Shown: in pieces, positions 24,990 through 33,981 of the stretch | Numbering within the stretch: the first letter of the stretch is position 1 | Layout: each line of letters starts with the position of its first letter | NCBI GenBank assembly: GCA_022826345.1 | Contig: JAJDVB010000138.1 | Span: 1-43,075, forward strand | Length of the DNA: 43,075 nucleotides | Direction of reading: 5' to 3' | Source: Alphaproteobacteria bacterium | GTDB lineage: Bacteria; Pseudomonadota; Alphaproteobacteria; UBA828 | Notes under the pieces: model-generated | Seen by the model: only the letters and a program-made list of their open reading frames with translations | What the model was told of the DNA's origin: nothing | The model's database searches: none | Translations under genes and position numbers: made by a program

Positions 24990-26707
24990 CCGACACGAGC
25001 GCCGTCGATAGGGATTTCGATCCGATCCAGTTCAGTGTCATCAGAAGCTCGCTTGTCGCGGTCTCCCGCGAGATGGGGGTTACGCTTCGGCAAACCGCCT
25101 ATTCGGACATCTTTAATGAGGGCAACGACTTTTCCTGCGGGTTGTTCGATGCGAAGGCGCGGCTGACAGCGCAGGGCGAGTTTTTGCCGATCCACCTTGG
25201 AGCCTTGCAGTACGCTGTGCGTCAGGCGATCGAGGAGCTCGCGCCCCTGCAGGAATTCAAACCCGGTGACACTATCATTTCAAACGATCCTTATCGCGGC
25301 GGGACTCATCTTCCGGACCTCACGATGGTCAGCCCAATCTTTTACGACGGCGAGCTGGTCGCCTTCGCTGCAAACCGGGCCCATCATGCTGACGTTGGAG
25401 GTGCCGTTCCGGGCAGCTTTTACTCTCGGGCGAAAGACAACTTCATGGAAGGGCTGCGCATCCCCCCAGTCTGGCTATACCGCGCAGGCGAGCGCCAACG
25501 CGACGTTTACGAGTTCATTCTCAACAACGTCCGCGTGCCAGCAAACATGAAGGGAGACCTCGCGGCGCAGGTATCCGCGAACCGCAGTGCCGCTCTGCGA
25601 TATCAAGCCCTGTGCAAGCGGTATGGACGGGCTACCATTGCATCTGCGGAGGAACGATCGCGCGCGGATTCTGAAGCCAGAATGCGCGCGGTGATCAGGT
25701 CTTGGCCCGATGGAGAGTACTTCGGCGAAGACATCATGGACAATGACGGCATTACCGACGAGCCGATTGCGATACGAGTCAAGGTTGTCGTCGACGGCGA
25801 TGCTTTGGTGATCGACTACAGCGACACCGATCCGCAGGCAAGTGGACCGATCAATTCCGTTCCTTACATGACCGCATCGGCAACCTACCTTTGTTTGCAG
25901 GCCGCCACCGATCCGGAAATAGCCCCCAACCATGGTTGCTATCGGCCGATCAAGATCGTGACTCGTGAAGGCACGGTTGTGCATCCAATCTTTCCGGCCC
26001 CCTGCACAGCTGGCAACGAGACCTCGCATCGGATCGTCAACGCCTTGATGGCGGCGCTTTCGACCATGCCCAACGGTCCACATGTCATTGCTGGCGACCA
26101 AGGGTCGTCCAACAACATGCTGCTGACCTGCTACGGCAAGGCTGGAATGCAAATTCTCTACCAATATCCCGAAGGTGCGTGGGGGGCGACGCCGGAGAAG
26201 GATGGCGAAAGCGCCCTGTTTTCAATCGTCGGGAATTGCCTCAACATGCCCGCAGAGGCTCTGGAGCTAAAGTTTCCGATCAGGCTAAAGCGGTACGAAC
26301 TGCGGGCGGATTCTGGAGGTGACGGGAAATTCCGAGGCGGGCTCGGCACAAGGCGAGATTACGAGATTCTCTCCGATGTCGCGGAACTCAGCTTCGTGGC
26401 TGACCGCTGTAAGTTCGGGGCCATGGGATTCAATGGCGGTGGCGAAGGTGCGCCCGGCGCCTATCTGATCGACCGCGGCGATGGCTTCCAACCCGCATCG
26501 CCAAATTTCGCATCCAAGGGTGCCGAGATACCTCTAAGAAAGGGGGATATAGTAAGCCAGCAGACGGCCGGCGGCGGCGGATGGGGCAACCCGGCGGAAC
26601 GTTGCGAACTGCGTCGAAACCAGGACCTCGAAGCCGGCTATGTCACGCACTCCAAGTCACAGGACAATCTGACGGAGGCCAAACTTATCACCTCACACAA
26701 TACATAA
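24986..26707 (+). CDS. hyuB: Hydantoinase/oxoprolinase subunit B
   Basis: The 573-residue protein shows HyuB signatures: NEGNDFSCGLFD, SNDPYRGGTHLPDLTM, NRAHHADVGGAVPGSF, and the C-terminal GGGGWGNP. It forms the catalytic partner of HyuA. The ATG at 24986 overlaps the hyuA stop as ATGA, so translation is coupled. A GTG four codons upstream is less likely. It shares the lower G+C of hyuA. No third (gamma) subunit is seen, which favours the hydantoinase/oxoprolinase type over acetone-carboxylase type. A tRNA-Leu gene converges downstream. Confidence 0.92.
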   Translation: MTDTSAVDRDFDPIQFSVIRSSLVAVSREMGVTLRQTAYSDIFNEGNDFSCGLFDAKARLTAQGEFLPIHLGALQYAVRQAIEELAPLQEFKPGDTIISNDPYRGGTHLPDLTMVSPIFYDGELVAFAANRAHHADVGGAVPGSFYSRAKDNFMEGLRIPPVWLYRAGERQRDVYEFILNNVRVPANMKGDLAAQVSANRSAALRYQALCKRYGRATIASAEERSRADSEARMRAVIRSWPDGEYFGEDIMDNDGITDEPIAIRVKVVVDGDALVIDYSDTDPQASGPINSVPYMTASATYLCLQAATDPEIAPNHGCYRPIKIVTREGTVVHPIFPAPCTAGNETSHRIVNALMAALSTMPNGPHVIAGDQGSSNNMLLTCYGKAGMQILYQYPEGAWGATPEKDGESALFSIVGNCLNMPAEALELKFPIRLKRYELRADSGGDGKFRGGLGTRRDYEILSDVAELSFVADRCKFGAMGFNGGGEGAPGAYLIDRGDGFQPASPNFASKGAEIPLRKGDIVSQQTAGGGGWGNPAERCELRRNQDLEAGYVTHSKSQDNLTEAKLITSHNT

Positions 26708-26795
26708 GTGCGCAGAGATTCGAGCAGGTGAAACAGTGTGAGACGTGATGCGGAATGGTTTCCAGGAAGGCGTTGGAAGCCCCCGGAAGGGACCG

Positions 26796-26883
26796 TGGTG
26801 CCCGCGCCCGGACTCGAACCGGGACTCCCTGTCGGGAAACGGATTTTAAGTCCGTTGCGTCTACCAAATTCCGCCACGCGGGC
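26796..26883 (-). tRNA. tRNA-Leu (anticodon UAA)
   Basis: Read on the minus strand the gene starts GCCCGCG and ends CGCGGGC, forming a perfect seven-pair acceptor stem, then A and an encoded CCA (26796-26798). The anticodon arm pairs AACGGA with TCCGTT around loop CTTAAAA, giving anticodon TAA. A class II variable arm and the T-arm GGTTCGAGTCC are present. It lies between hyuAB and the Liv importer. Confidence 0.97.
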
Positions 26884-27148
26884 CAGGGGACGCTGAACCA
26901 CACGATAGGAAGCGCGGCAACCGCCGGCAAGCTGCGTCGCGCGTCCACGCGCACCGCCGAGGCAGGGTTGTCAACCTGCTGTCCATGATCGAAACTGACC
27001 GGACAAGAATAAGAACGCCTCAGGGAGAGTGTCGGTGAACGAACGTTTCCGACCCATGGGGCGGCGGCCTGAGCGAGAGATCGCCGCGTCGGTCGGACGC
27101 GCGTCCGCCAGTACCGGGCCGCGCAGCCCCCCCTTTGCGGCTTGAGCC

Positions 27149-27946
27149 TTGGCGCTCTCGGTCGACACCATCAGCAAGAATTTCGGCGGGGTCTACGCCG
27201 TGCGCGAGGTCTCGCTGGAATGCCAGCGCGGGGAAATCCTGGGCCTGATCGGGCCGAACGGCGCGGGCAAGACGACGCTGATGAACCTGATCACTGGGGT
27301 GAGCCCGTCCGACAGCGGCACCGTGATGCTCGACGGAAAGAGGCTGAACAGGCTCTCCCCGCGCAAGCGCGCCTACGCCGGTGTCGCACGGACCTTCCAG
27401 AACATCCGCCTGTTCGAACACCTGACGGTGCGCCAGAACGTCGAGGTCGCCTTCACGTCCAGCGAGTTCCACCGGGCGAGGCAGGTGAGCGGGATGACCA
27501 TCGACGGGCTGCTCGACCAGATGGATCTGCTGGAGATGGCCGACCGGCCCGCGCCCAACCTGCCCTATGGCTACCAGCGGCGTCTGGAGATCGCCCGCGC
27601 GCTGGCGCTCGCGCCTGACTACCTGCTGCTCGACGAACCCGCCGCCGGCATGAACCGTCTCGAGTCCACGGCGCTGATCGATTCGGTCCGGTTCATCCGC
27701 GACGAACACGGCTGCGGCATCATCGTCATCGACCACGACCTGCGCTTCATCATGAACGTGTGTGAGCGCATCGCTGTGCTGCACATGGGCGAGCTCATCG
27801 CGCTAGGCACGCCCGAGGAGGTGCGCAACGACCCGCGCGTCATCGAGGTTTATATCGGTGCTCAGGACAATAACGGGGAGGACGCGACGCCGGCCCCCCG
27901 ACCGTCGCCATCGGACGGAGAAGCCACGATGGAGAGACCCACCTAA
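27149..27946 (+). CDS. livG: ABC transporter ATP-binding protein, LivG type
   Basis: The 265-residue protein has Walker A GPNGAGKT (35-42), Q-loop [13 protein letters not shown], the LivG-specific signature [15 protein letters not shown] (138-152) and Walker [13 protein letters not shown], with a switch His in VIDHDLRF. It energises a branched-chain amino-acid or amide importer at the inner membrane. The only usable start is a TTG at 27149, since a TGA lies two codons before it. The usual second-position Gln of the signature is Tyr here. A C-terminal tail of about 25 Pro/Ser-rich residues is longer than normal. It is the first gene of the operon and precedes the binding protein by 34 bases. 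Confidence 0.9.
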   Translation: MALSVDTISKNFGGVYAVREVSLECQRGEILGLIGPNGAGKTTLMNLITGVSPSDSGTVMLDGKRLNRLSPRKRAYAGVARTFQNIRLFEHLTVRQNVEVAFTSSEFHRARQVSGMTIDGLLDQMDLLEMADRPAPNLPYGYQRRLEIARALALAPDYLLLDEPAAGMNRLESTALIDSVRFIRDEHGCGIIVIDHDLRFIMNVCERIAVLHMGELIALGTPEEVRNDPRVIEVYIGAQDNNGEDATPAPRPSPSDGEATMERPT

Positions 27947-27980
27947 GGGAAGTGCAGAACAATCAAGGGAGGCTAAGCCA

Positions 27981-29165
27981 ATGCTTACGAAGAAACTTCT
28001 GGCCACGACTACCGTTGCGGCAGGGGCACTGGCCCTGGTTATCGCGAACGCCCCGGCATCCGCCGGGGATCCGCTCAAGATCGGTATCTCGGCCTCGATC
28101 TCCGGCGAGTGGGCGCCCTACACCGGGGCCCACGGGCTGCGCTGCATGACGGAGCTCATGAACGAGCAGGGCGGCGTGAACGGCGTGCCCATCGAGCTCA
28201 GCGTGCAGGACAACAAGAGCGATCCGGCGATCGCCATCGCTCAAGCCCAGGAGATGCTGGATGACGGCGTGACCGCCGTGGGCGAGGCGGCGATCGCATC
28301 GGATTCGCTGATCCCCGTCTCACAGCTCGCGGCCGAGTACGACACGATCACCTTCTCGGCCGTCAACACGCAGATCGAGATGTTCGAGGTCGGGCTGGAC
28401 AACTACATCACCATGGCCGTGCCTGACCCGTTCAACGCCTCGGCGACCGCCGAAGTCGCCTACGAGCTGGGTGCGCGCCGGGTGGTGCTGTTCCTCTCGG
28501 ACGTGTACGGGACCTGGACGCGAAACCTGCCCGAGTGGTTCGGTGACGTGTTCGGGCGGTTCGGCGGTGAGGTCGTCGGCCGGATGGAATATCCGGGCTT
28601 TGGCATCACCGACTGGTCGCCCTTCATTACCGACCTCAAGGCGATGGACCCGACGCCGGACTCGATCCACATCTCGTCGATCAACCCCGATGTGGGCGTG
28701 CTGATCCGCCAGATCCGTGCGGCGGGACTCGACATCTTCGTGTTCGGCTCGGACGGGTTTGACGATCCGACGCTGCCGGAAGTGGCCGGCGGCTCGCCGA
28801 GCGTCGACGGCACCGTGTTCTTCGCCACCCACGGTTTCGCCACGGGCGGCAACGCGCTCGAGGTGTTCCAGAACGAGTGCATCAGCCGGGGCTACGAGAT
28901 CAACGGCTCGTTCTTCGGGCTGGGCGGCGATGTCGCGCAAATCCTTGCCAAGGGTGTGGAGCTCGCGGGCTCGACCGAGTCCCGCGCCGTTCTCGACGCT
29001 CTGACCACGGCAGGGCCGATCGCGGCGACGTCCGCGCCCTCCATCGATTTCACCAACAAGTGGCACTACCCGAGCAAGGAGGTCTCGGTGCTCGGGTTCA
29101 AGGACGGTCAGCCGTACCTGCACGCGGCCCTCGTGCCCACGCACTCGCCCCACTACGAGGAGTAG
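27981..29165 (+). CDS. ABC transporter periplasmic substrate-binding protein (LivK/branched-chain type)
   Basis: The 394-residue protein begins with a Sec signal peptide (basic MLTKKLL, hydrophobic core, likely cleavage after PASA before GDPLK). It continues with the type-I periplasmic fold: IGISASISGEWAPYTG, then MTELMNEQGGVNGVPIEL, characteristic of Leu/Ile/Val-binding-like proteins. There is no lipobox cysteine, so it should be soluble in the periplasm. ATG 27981 follows AAGGGAGG. The ligand may be a branched-chain amino acid, amide or urea. A 148-base gap with a hairpin separates it from livF, allowing higher expression than the rest. Confidence 0.9.
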   Translation: MLTKKLLATTTVAAGALALVIANAPASAGDPLKIGISASISGEWAPYTGAHGLRCMTELMNEQGGVNGVPIELSVQDNKSDPAIAIAQAQEMLDDGVTAVGEAAIASDSLIPVSQLAAEYDTITFSAVNTQIEMFEVGLDNYITMAVPDPFNASATAEVAYELGARRVVLFLSDVYGTWTRNLPEWFGDVFGRFGGEVVGRMEYPGFGITDWSPFITDLKAMDPTPDSIHISSINPDVGVLIRQIRAAGLDIFVFGSDGFDDPTLPEVAGGSPSVDGTVFFATHGFATGGNALEVFQNECISRGYEINGSFFGLGGDVAQILAKGVELAGSTESRAVLDALTTAGPIAATSAPSIDFTNKWHYPSKEVSVLGFKDGQPYLHAALVPTHSPHYEE

Positions 29166-29189
29166 GGCGAGCAGTCGACTAGGCCCAGG

Positions 29190-29216
29190 CCGGCTCCAAC
29201 GGGTTGGATGAACCGG
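29190..29216 (+). terminator. Intra-operon hairpin after the binding-protein gene
   Basis: CCGG (29190-29193) pairs with CCGG (29213-29216), and TCCAA (29195-29199) with TTGGA (29204-29208) over a CGGG loop. With no T-run it resembles the stabilising or attenuating hairpins found after binding-protein genes rather than a full terminator. Confidence 0.35.
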
Positions 29217-29313
29217 ACACCGTCAGGGAAGGGGCGCCCGCCGCGGGTGCTGCCATCCCTGGCGGGTCCGGCGGGGCCGGCCGCGTGCCGACGGTGCAAG
29301 GCGACGAGAGCCG

Positions 29314-30027
29314 ATGCTCGAAGTCGATAACGTCTCGGTGAACTACGGCGCGGTGCGCGCCGTGCATTCGGTCTCGCTCTCCGTCAACGAGGGCGAGATC
29401 GTGACGTTGCTGGGGCCGAACGGGGCGGGCAAGACGAGCATGCTGTCCGCGATCATCGGGCTCGTGCCCGTCGCGGAGGGCACGGTGTCGTTCGAGGGCC
29501 AAAACATCAACCGGCTGGACACGGAAAGCCGGGTCGCCCGCGGCATTACCGTGACGCCGGAGGGGCGGCACGTCTTCGCCAACCTGACGGTCGAGGAGAA
29601 CCTGATCCTGGGTGCGGCGATCCGGCGGGATGCGGACGGCGTCGCCCGGGACCTGGAGACCTACCTCGACATGTTTCCCATCCTGCGCGAGCGCTTCAAG
29701 CAGAGTGGAGGTTCGCTCTCCGGCGGCGAGCAGCAGATGCTGGCGGTGGTCCGGGCGCTGATGTCGGGGCCGAAGCTGCTGATGCTCGACGAGCCCTCGC
29801 TGGGCCTGGCGCCGCAGATCGTCGACCAGATCTTCAAGCTGATCTCGGGCCTGCGGGACCACGGACTCACCCTGCTCGTGGTGGAGCAGAACGCGCAGGA
29901 AGCGCTCAAGTTCGCCGATCGCGCCTACATCCTGAGCAGCGGGAACCTCGAATTCGCCGGCACCGCGGAGGAGCTGCGGACCTCGGCGGACCTGATGAAG
30001 GCCTACATCGGCGAAGGCGTCTCGTAG
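29314..30027 (+). CDS. livF: ABC transporter ATP-binding protein, LivF type
   Basis: The 237-residue protein has Walker A GPNGAGKT (34-41), signature LSGGEQQ (135-141), Walker B LLMLDEPSLGLAP, and the LivF-typical VVEQNAQEAL in place of an H-loop histidine. It is the second ATPase of the importer. ATG 29314 lies 17 bases before livH's start region. The length is normal. Confidence 0.93.
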   Translation: MLEVDNVSVNYGAVRAVHSVSLSVNEGEIVTLLGPNGAGKTSMLSAIIGLVPVAEGTVSFEGQNINRLDTESRVARGITVTPEGRHVFANLTVEENLILGAAIRRDADGVARDLETYLDMFPILRERFKQSGGSLSGGEQQMLAVVRALMSGPKLLMLDEPSLGLAPQIVDQIFKLISGLRDHGLTLLVVEQNAQEALKFADRAYILSSGNLEFAGTAEELRTSADLMKAYIGEGVS

Positions 30028-30044
30028 GGAGCGCGGGACGGACC

Positions 30045-30944
30045 ATGCAGTACGTGGCCGAACAGGCACTCAACGCGCTCAGCATCGGCGCCGAGTACTC
30101 GCTGCTCGCGTTGGGGCTCGCCATCGTGTTTTCGGTCATGGGGCTGGTGAACTTCGCCCACGGCGAGTTCCTCGGTGTCGGCGGCTACATCATGTACGCC
30201 ATGGCGCTGTTCGGCGCCGGCGACATCTGGATGATCCTGCCGGTCTGCCTGCTCACGGTGGTGATCACCGCCGTGCTCCTGGAGCGTGTCGCCTTCAGAC
30301 CGGTTCGACGAGCGCCGGCGACAACGGGGCTGCTTACCGCCTTCGGGGTCGCGATCATCCTTCAGAACGTGTTCCTGATGGGGGTCTCGCCCCGGCCCAA
30401 GGCCGTGCCCGCCATCGCGGTGCTCAACACGACAGTGGATATCGGCAGCTTCACCTTCACCATCCTGCAGTTTCTCGAGGCGGGCGTGACCGCCATCGCG
30501 ATCGTGCTGCTGGTCATCTTCATGCGGCGGACCAAGCTGGGCCTTGCCATGCGCGCCGCAGCCCACGACTTCACCACCGTGCGCCTGATGGGCGTGCGGG
30601 CGAACCGGGTGATCGCGATGGCGTTCGCGATCTCGGGCTTTCTCGCGGGCCTCGCCGCCATCTTCTTCATCGCGCGGCGCGGCGCGATCGACCCCTTCAT
30701 GGGCCTGCTGCCGGTGCTCAAGGCATTCGTCGCCTGCGTGCTGGGCGGCTTCGGCAGCCTGCCGGGCGCGGTGGTCGGCGGGCTCGTACTGGGCATCCTC
30801 GAGGTGGTCCTGATCATCCTGCTACCCGACTTCCTCGCAGGCCTTCGCGACGCCGCGGTGTTCTTCATCATCGGCGCCATCCTGGTCGGGCGGCCCCAGG
30901 GCATCCTCGGCAAGAAGGCCGAGCTGGGAGACAAGACCGCTTGA
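30045..30944 (+). CDS. livH: Branched-chain amino-acid-type ABC permease, LivH family
   Basis: This 299-residue inner-membrane protein has about eight hydrophobic segments. Landmarks are MGLVNFAHGEFLGVGGY near the N-terminus and ERVAFRPVRRAPATTGLL in the cytoplasmic loop that contacts the ATPases. ATG 30045 starts 17 bases after livF. Its TGA overlaps the TTG start proposed for livM (TTGA), consistent with coupled translation. Confidence 0.92.
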   Translation: MQYVAEQALNALSIGAEYSLLALGLAIVFSVMGLVNFAHGEFLGVGGYIMYAMALFGAGDIWMILPVCLLTVVITAVLLERVAFRPVRRAPATTGLLTAFGVAIILQNVFLMGVSPRPKAVPAIAVLNTTVDIGSFTFTILQFLEAGVTAIAIVLLVIFMRRTKLGLAMRAAAHDFTTVRLMGVRANRVIAMAFAISGFLAGLAAIFFIARRGAIDPFMGLLPVLKAFVACVLGGFGSLPGAVVGGLVLGILEVVLIILLPDFLAGLRDAAVFFIIGAILVGRPQGILGKKAELGDKTA

Positions 30945-32035
30945 GCGCGCCGACCATGGATAGCAGTCGCCCGCGCCGGCGCCTCTGGCACGTGGAGGGC
31001 GCACGCACGCTCAGATCGGTGCGGGGCGCCATGATCATCGCCGCCTTCGCGGTCGGCATTGGCCTGCTCATCATGCTGTTCGGCGAGCCCTACCAGGTGC
31101 GCCTCGCCGTGGCTGCCTACATCAACCTGATCCTGGTGCTAGGCCTGCAGATCTTCATGGGCAACGCCAACGTGGCCAACCTGGCCCATCCGGGCTTCAT
31201 GGGGCTCGGCGCCTATCTCACGTCGATCTTCGCGGTGCCGCTGGTAATCAAGAAGACGCTGATTCCCAACGCGCCGTTCGGTCTCGGCGAGGTTCAACTC
31301 GGCATCGTCTCGTCGTTCGTCGCCGCGGTGTCGATCACCGGGATCATCGCGGCTCTGACCGGACTCTTTCTGGTCCGGCTCTCGGGGATCGCGGCGACGA
31401 TTCTCACGCTCGCCATCCTCGTCATCATCCACGGCGTCTTCGTGCACTGGGTCGACCTGTTCCGGGGAACCCAGGCGTTCTACGGCATACCGAAGGTCGC
31501 GGGGATCGAGACCATGATGGTCGCGACCGCCCTCGTCATCCTGGTCGCGCGGCTGTTCAAGGACTCGCGGATCGGCGTGCAGCTTCGCGCCAGCGCCACC
31601 AACATGCTCGCGGCCGAATCGATGGGCGTGAACATCCGGGCGCTCCGGCTGATCGCCTGGGTGCTGGGGGGCGTGGTGTGCGGCATCGCCGGCGCGCTTT
31701 ACGCCTACTATCTGGGCACGGTGAACGCCCGCGCCTTCTACTTTCACGCCGCGTTCCTCACGCTTGCCATGCACATCCTCGGCGGCATGCGCTCGGTGAC
31801 TGGCGCCGTGGTGGGCGTGGTGTTGATCTCGGTCGCCATGGAGCTGATCCGCCACCTGGAGAGCGGGCCGGTCATCCTGGGCGCGCAGTTGCCCGACCTG
31901 TTCGGGCTCGGCAGCCTCATGCTGGGCGTCATCATCGTGCTGGTGATGTGCCTGCGCTCGGACGGGCTGATGGGCGGCCTGGAGCTCGACGAGGTGTTGG
32001 ACCGGTATTGGAAGCGATGGCGGAGAGGCGGGTAG
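30941..32035 (+). CDS. livM: Branched-chain amino-acid-type ABC permease, LivM family
   Basis: The 364-residue permease has about nine to ten hydrophobic segments. NANVANLAHPGFMGLGAY resembles the LivM signature, and there is a conserved GIAGALYAYY near the C-terminal half. TTG 30941 is favoured because it overlaps the livH stop and GGGAG sits ten bases upstream. ATG 30956, five codons in, is the alternative. It pairs with livH as the translocation channel. Confidence 0.9.
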   Translation: MSAPTMDSSRPRRRLWHVEGARTLRSVRGAMIIAAFAVGIGLLIMLFGEPYQVRLAVAAYINLILVLGLQIFMGNANVANLAHPGFMGLGAYLTSIFAVPLVIKKTLIPNAPFGLGEVQLGIVSSFVAAVSITGIIAALTGLFLVRLSGIAATILTLAILVIIHGVFVHWVDLFRGTQAFYGIPKVAGIETMMVATALVILVARLFKDSRIGVQLRASATNMLAAESMGVNIRALRLIAWVLGGVVCGIAGALYAYYLGTVNARAFYFHAAFLTLAMHILGGMRSVTGAVVGVVLISVAMELIRHLESGPVILGAQLPDLFGLGSLMLGVIIVLVMCLRSDGLMGGLELDEVLDRYWKRWRRGG

Positions 32036-32115
32036 CGTCTTGTCCCGCGACCGCTTGACATCGGCAAATGCGGCGTCGGACCCTGCGCCCGGCGCCATGG
32101 CGGACGGGGGCTTCC

Positions 32116-33801
32116 GTGCCTGACCCGCAAGCGGAACGGCCGGGCGGGACCCACGCGCCGGCCTGCGAGTTCGATGCCGTGATCGTCGGCGCCGGTTTCG
32201 CCGGACTCTACGCGCTCCACCGGCTGCGCAGCATGGGGCTGAGCGCGCGGGTCTTCGAGATTGGAAGCGGCGTCGGCGGCACGTGGTTCTGGAACCGCTA
32301 TCCCGGTGCGCGCTGCGACGTCGAGAGCATGGAGTATTCCTACCAGTTCGACGACGCGCTGCAACAGGAGTGGGAGTGGACCGAGCGCTACGCCACCCAG
32401 CCCGAAATCCTGCGTTACCTCAACCATGTCGCCGACCGCTTCGACCTCCGCCGCGACATCCGCTTCGACACCCGCGTCACCGCCGCGACCTTCGACGAGG
32501 CGGCCGGGCACTGGACGGTCGAGACCGACGACGGCGCGCGCGTGACCGCGACCCACTGCATCATGGCGAGCGGCTGTCTCTCCGCGCGCAACATTCCGGA
32601 TTTCAATGGCATCGACTCCTTCGTCGGCGCGACCTACCACACCGGAGACTGGCCCGAGGAAGACGTCGATTTTTCGGGCCGGCGGGTGGGCATCATCGGC
32701 ACCGGCTCCTCGGCCATCCAGTGCATTCCGCTCATCGCCGAGCAGGCGGAGCATCTCTTCGTCTTTCAGCGCACGCCGAACTACAGCATCCCCGCCTTCA
32801 ACGCGCCGCTCGACCCCGAGGTGCAGAAGGCGGTCAAGGCGGACTACGCGGGCCTGCGGGCGCGCGCGCGGCAGAACCGCTCGGGCATCGACTTCGCGGT
32901 GGGCGAGACCGGCGTGTTCGACGTGGGGCCCGAAGAACGCGAGGCCGTCTACGAAGAGCGCTGGCGCACCTGCGGCATCGGCTTCCTGGGCGCGTTCTCC
33001 GATCTCTTCGCGACCGCGGAGGCCAACGACACGGCGGCCGAGTTCGTCCGCGCCAAGATTCGCGAGACGGTGCACGACCCGGCGGTGGCAGAACTGCTCT
33101 CGCCCCACTACCACATCGGCTGCAAGCGGACCTGCGTCGACACCGATTATTACGCGACCTACAACCGGGACAACGTCACCCTCGTCGACGTCAGCGAGAC
33201 GCCGATCGGGGAGATCACCCGCGCCGGCCTCAAGGTGGGCGACCGCGACTACGAGTTCGACGCGCTGATCTTCGCCACCGGGTTCGACGCCATGACCGGC
33301 CCGCTGACCCGCATCGACATTCGCGGCATCGGCGGCCGCTCGCTGGCCGAGAAATGGAAGGAGGGGCCGCGATCCCTGCTCGGTGTCGCCACGGCGGGCT
33401 TCCCCAACCTCCACATCATCGCCGGGCCGGGCAGCCCGTCGGTGCTGAGCAACATGGTCCAGTCCATCGAGCAGAACGTGGAATGGATCGCGGACTGCAT
33501 CGGCTACATGCGCGAGAACGGGTTCGCCCGCGTCGAGGCGACGGTCGAGGCGGAGGACGCGTGGGTCGCCCACGTCAACGAGGTGGCCGACGCCACGCTC
33601 TATACCAAGACCAAGTCCTGGTACATCGGCTCGAACATTCCGGGAAAGGCGCCCGTCTTCATGCCCTACATCGGCTTCCCGGACTACGTGCGGAAGTGCG
33701 ACGAGGTCGTGGCGAAGGGCTACGCGGGGTTCGCCTTCGTCGAGCGCTCCGACGCGTCGGTGGTGGAGGGCCGCTCGAAAGAAGCCACGGCGGCCGAGTA
33801 A
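32116..33801 (+). CDS. Baeyer-Villiger-type flavin monooxygenase
   Basis: The 561-residue protein has FAD-binding GAGFAG (25-30), the strongly conserved GGTWFWNRYPGARCD (54-68), the fingerprint F169xGxxxH175xxxW179P and an NADPH Rossmann GTGSSA (195-200). This combination marks NADPH-dependent BVMOs that convert ketones to esters or lactones. GTG 32116 is preferred for its G-rich ribosome site. ATG 32068 would add 16 Arg-rich residues. It follows livM by 80 bases on the same strand, so may be co-transcribed with the importer. It faces the IVD gene across a hairpin. The ketone substrate is unknown. Confidence 0.92.
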   Translation: MPDPQAERPGGTHAPACEFDAVIVGAGFAGLYALHRLRSMGLSARVFEIGSGVGGTWFWNRYPGARCDVESMEYSYQFDDALQQEWEWTERYATQPEILRYLNHVADRFDLRRDIRFDTRVTAATFDEAAGHWTVETDDGARVTATHCIMASGCLSARNIPDFNGIDSFVGATYHTGDWPEEDVDFSGRRVGIIGTGSSAIQCIPLIAEQAEHLFVFQRTPNYSIPAFNAPLDPEVQKAVKADYAGLRARARQNRSGIDFAVGETGVFDVGPEEREAVYEERWRTCGIGFLGAFSDLFATAEANDTAAEFVRAKIRETVHDPAVAELLSPHYHIGCKRTCVDTDYYATYNRDNVTLVDVSETPIGEITRAGLKVGDRDYEFDALIFATGFDAMTGPLTRIDIRGIGGRSLAEKWKEGPRSLLGVATAGFPNLHIIAGPGSPSVLSNMVQSIEQNVEWIADCIGYMRENGFARVEATVEAEDAWVAHVNEVADATLYTKTKSWYIGSNIPGKAPVFMPYIGFPDYVRKCDEVVAKGYAGFAFVERSDASVVEGRSKEATAAE

Positions 33802-33809
33802 TCCCCCTC

Positions 33810-33827
33810 CTCACCCCGGCCCTCTCC
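33810..33827 (+). repeat. Partial copy of the CCTCTCC intergenic element
   Basis: CTCACCCCGGCCCTCTCC differs from 3901-3918 at two positions, but lacks the second palindrome arm. It begins eight bases after the BVMO stop. Confidence 0.55.
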
Positions 33828-33909
33828 AGACTCGTTCATTTCCCTCAGGCGCCGGGCGCTCGCTCCGCTCGCTTGGCTACGCGCTTCGCGCGCGGCGCGG
33901 TCGCGCCGT

Positions 33910-33926
33910 CCGGGCCTTCGGCCCGG
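33910..33926. terminator. Hairpin between convergent BVMO and IVD genes
   Basis: CCGGGCC and GGCCCGG pair perfectly over a TTC loop. Both flanking genes point at it, so it could end either transcript. No T-run follows. Confidence 0.45.
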
Positions 33927-33981
33927 CCCCTATCAGGGCAGACACCTCGTCGGGTTGCCGCGCGGCGCGGACGGCGTGCGC

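Noticed and set aside
26796..26883. tRNA-associated integration site for hyuAB
   Set aside because: No repeat of the tRNA 3' end was seen near 22500-22970, and there is no integrase.
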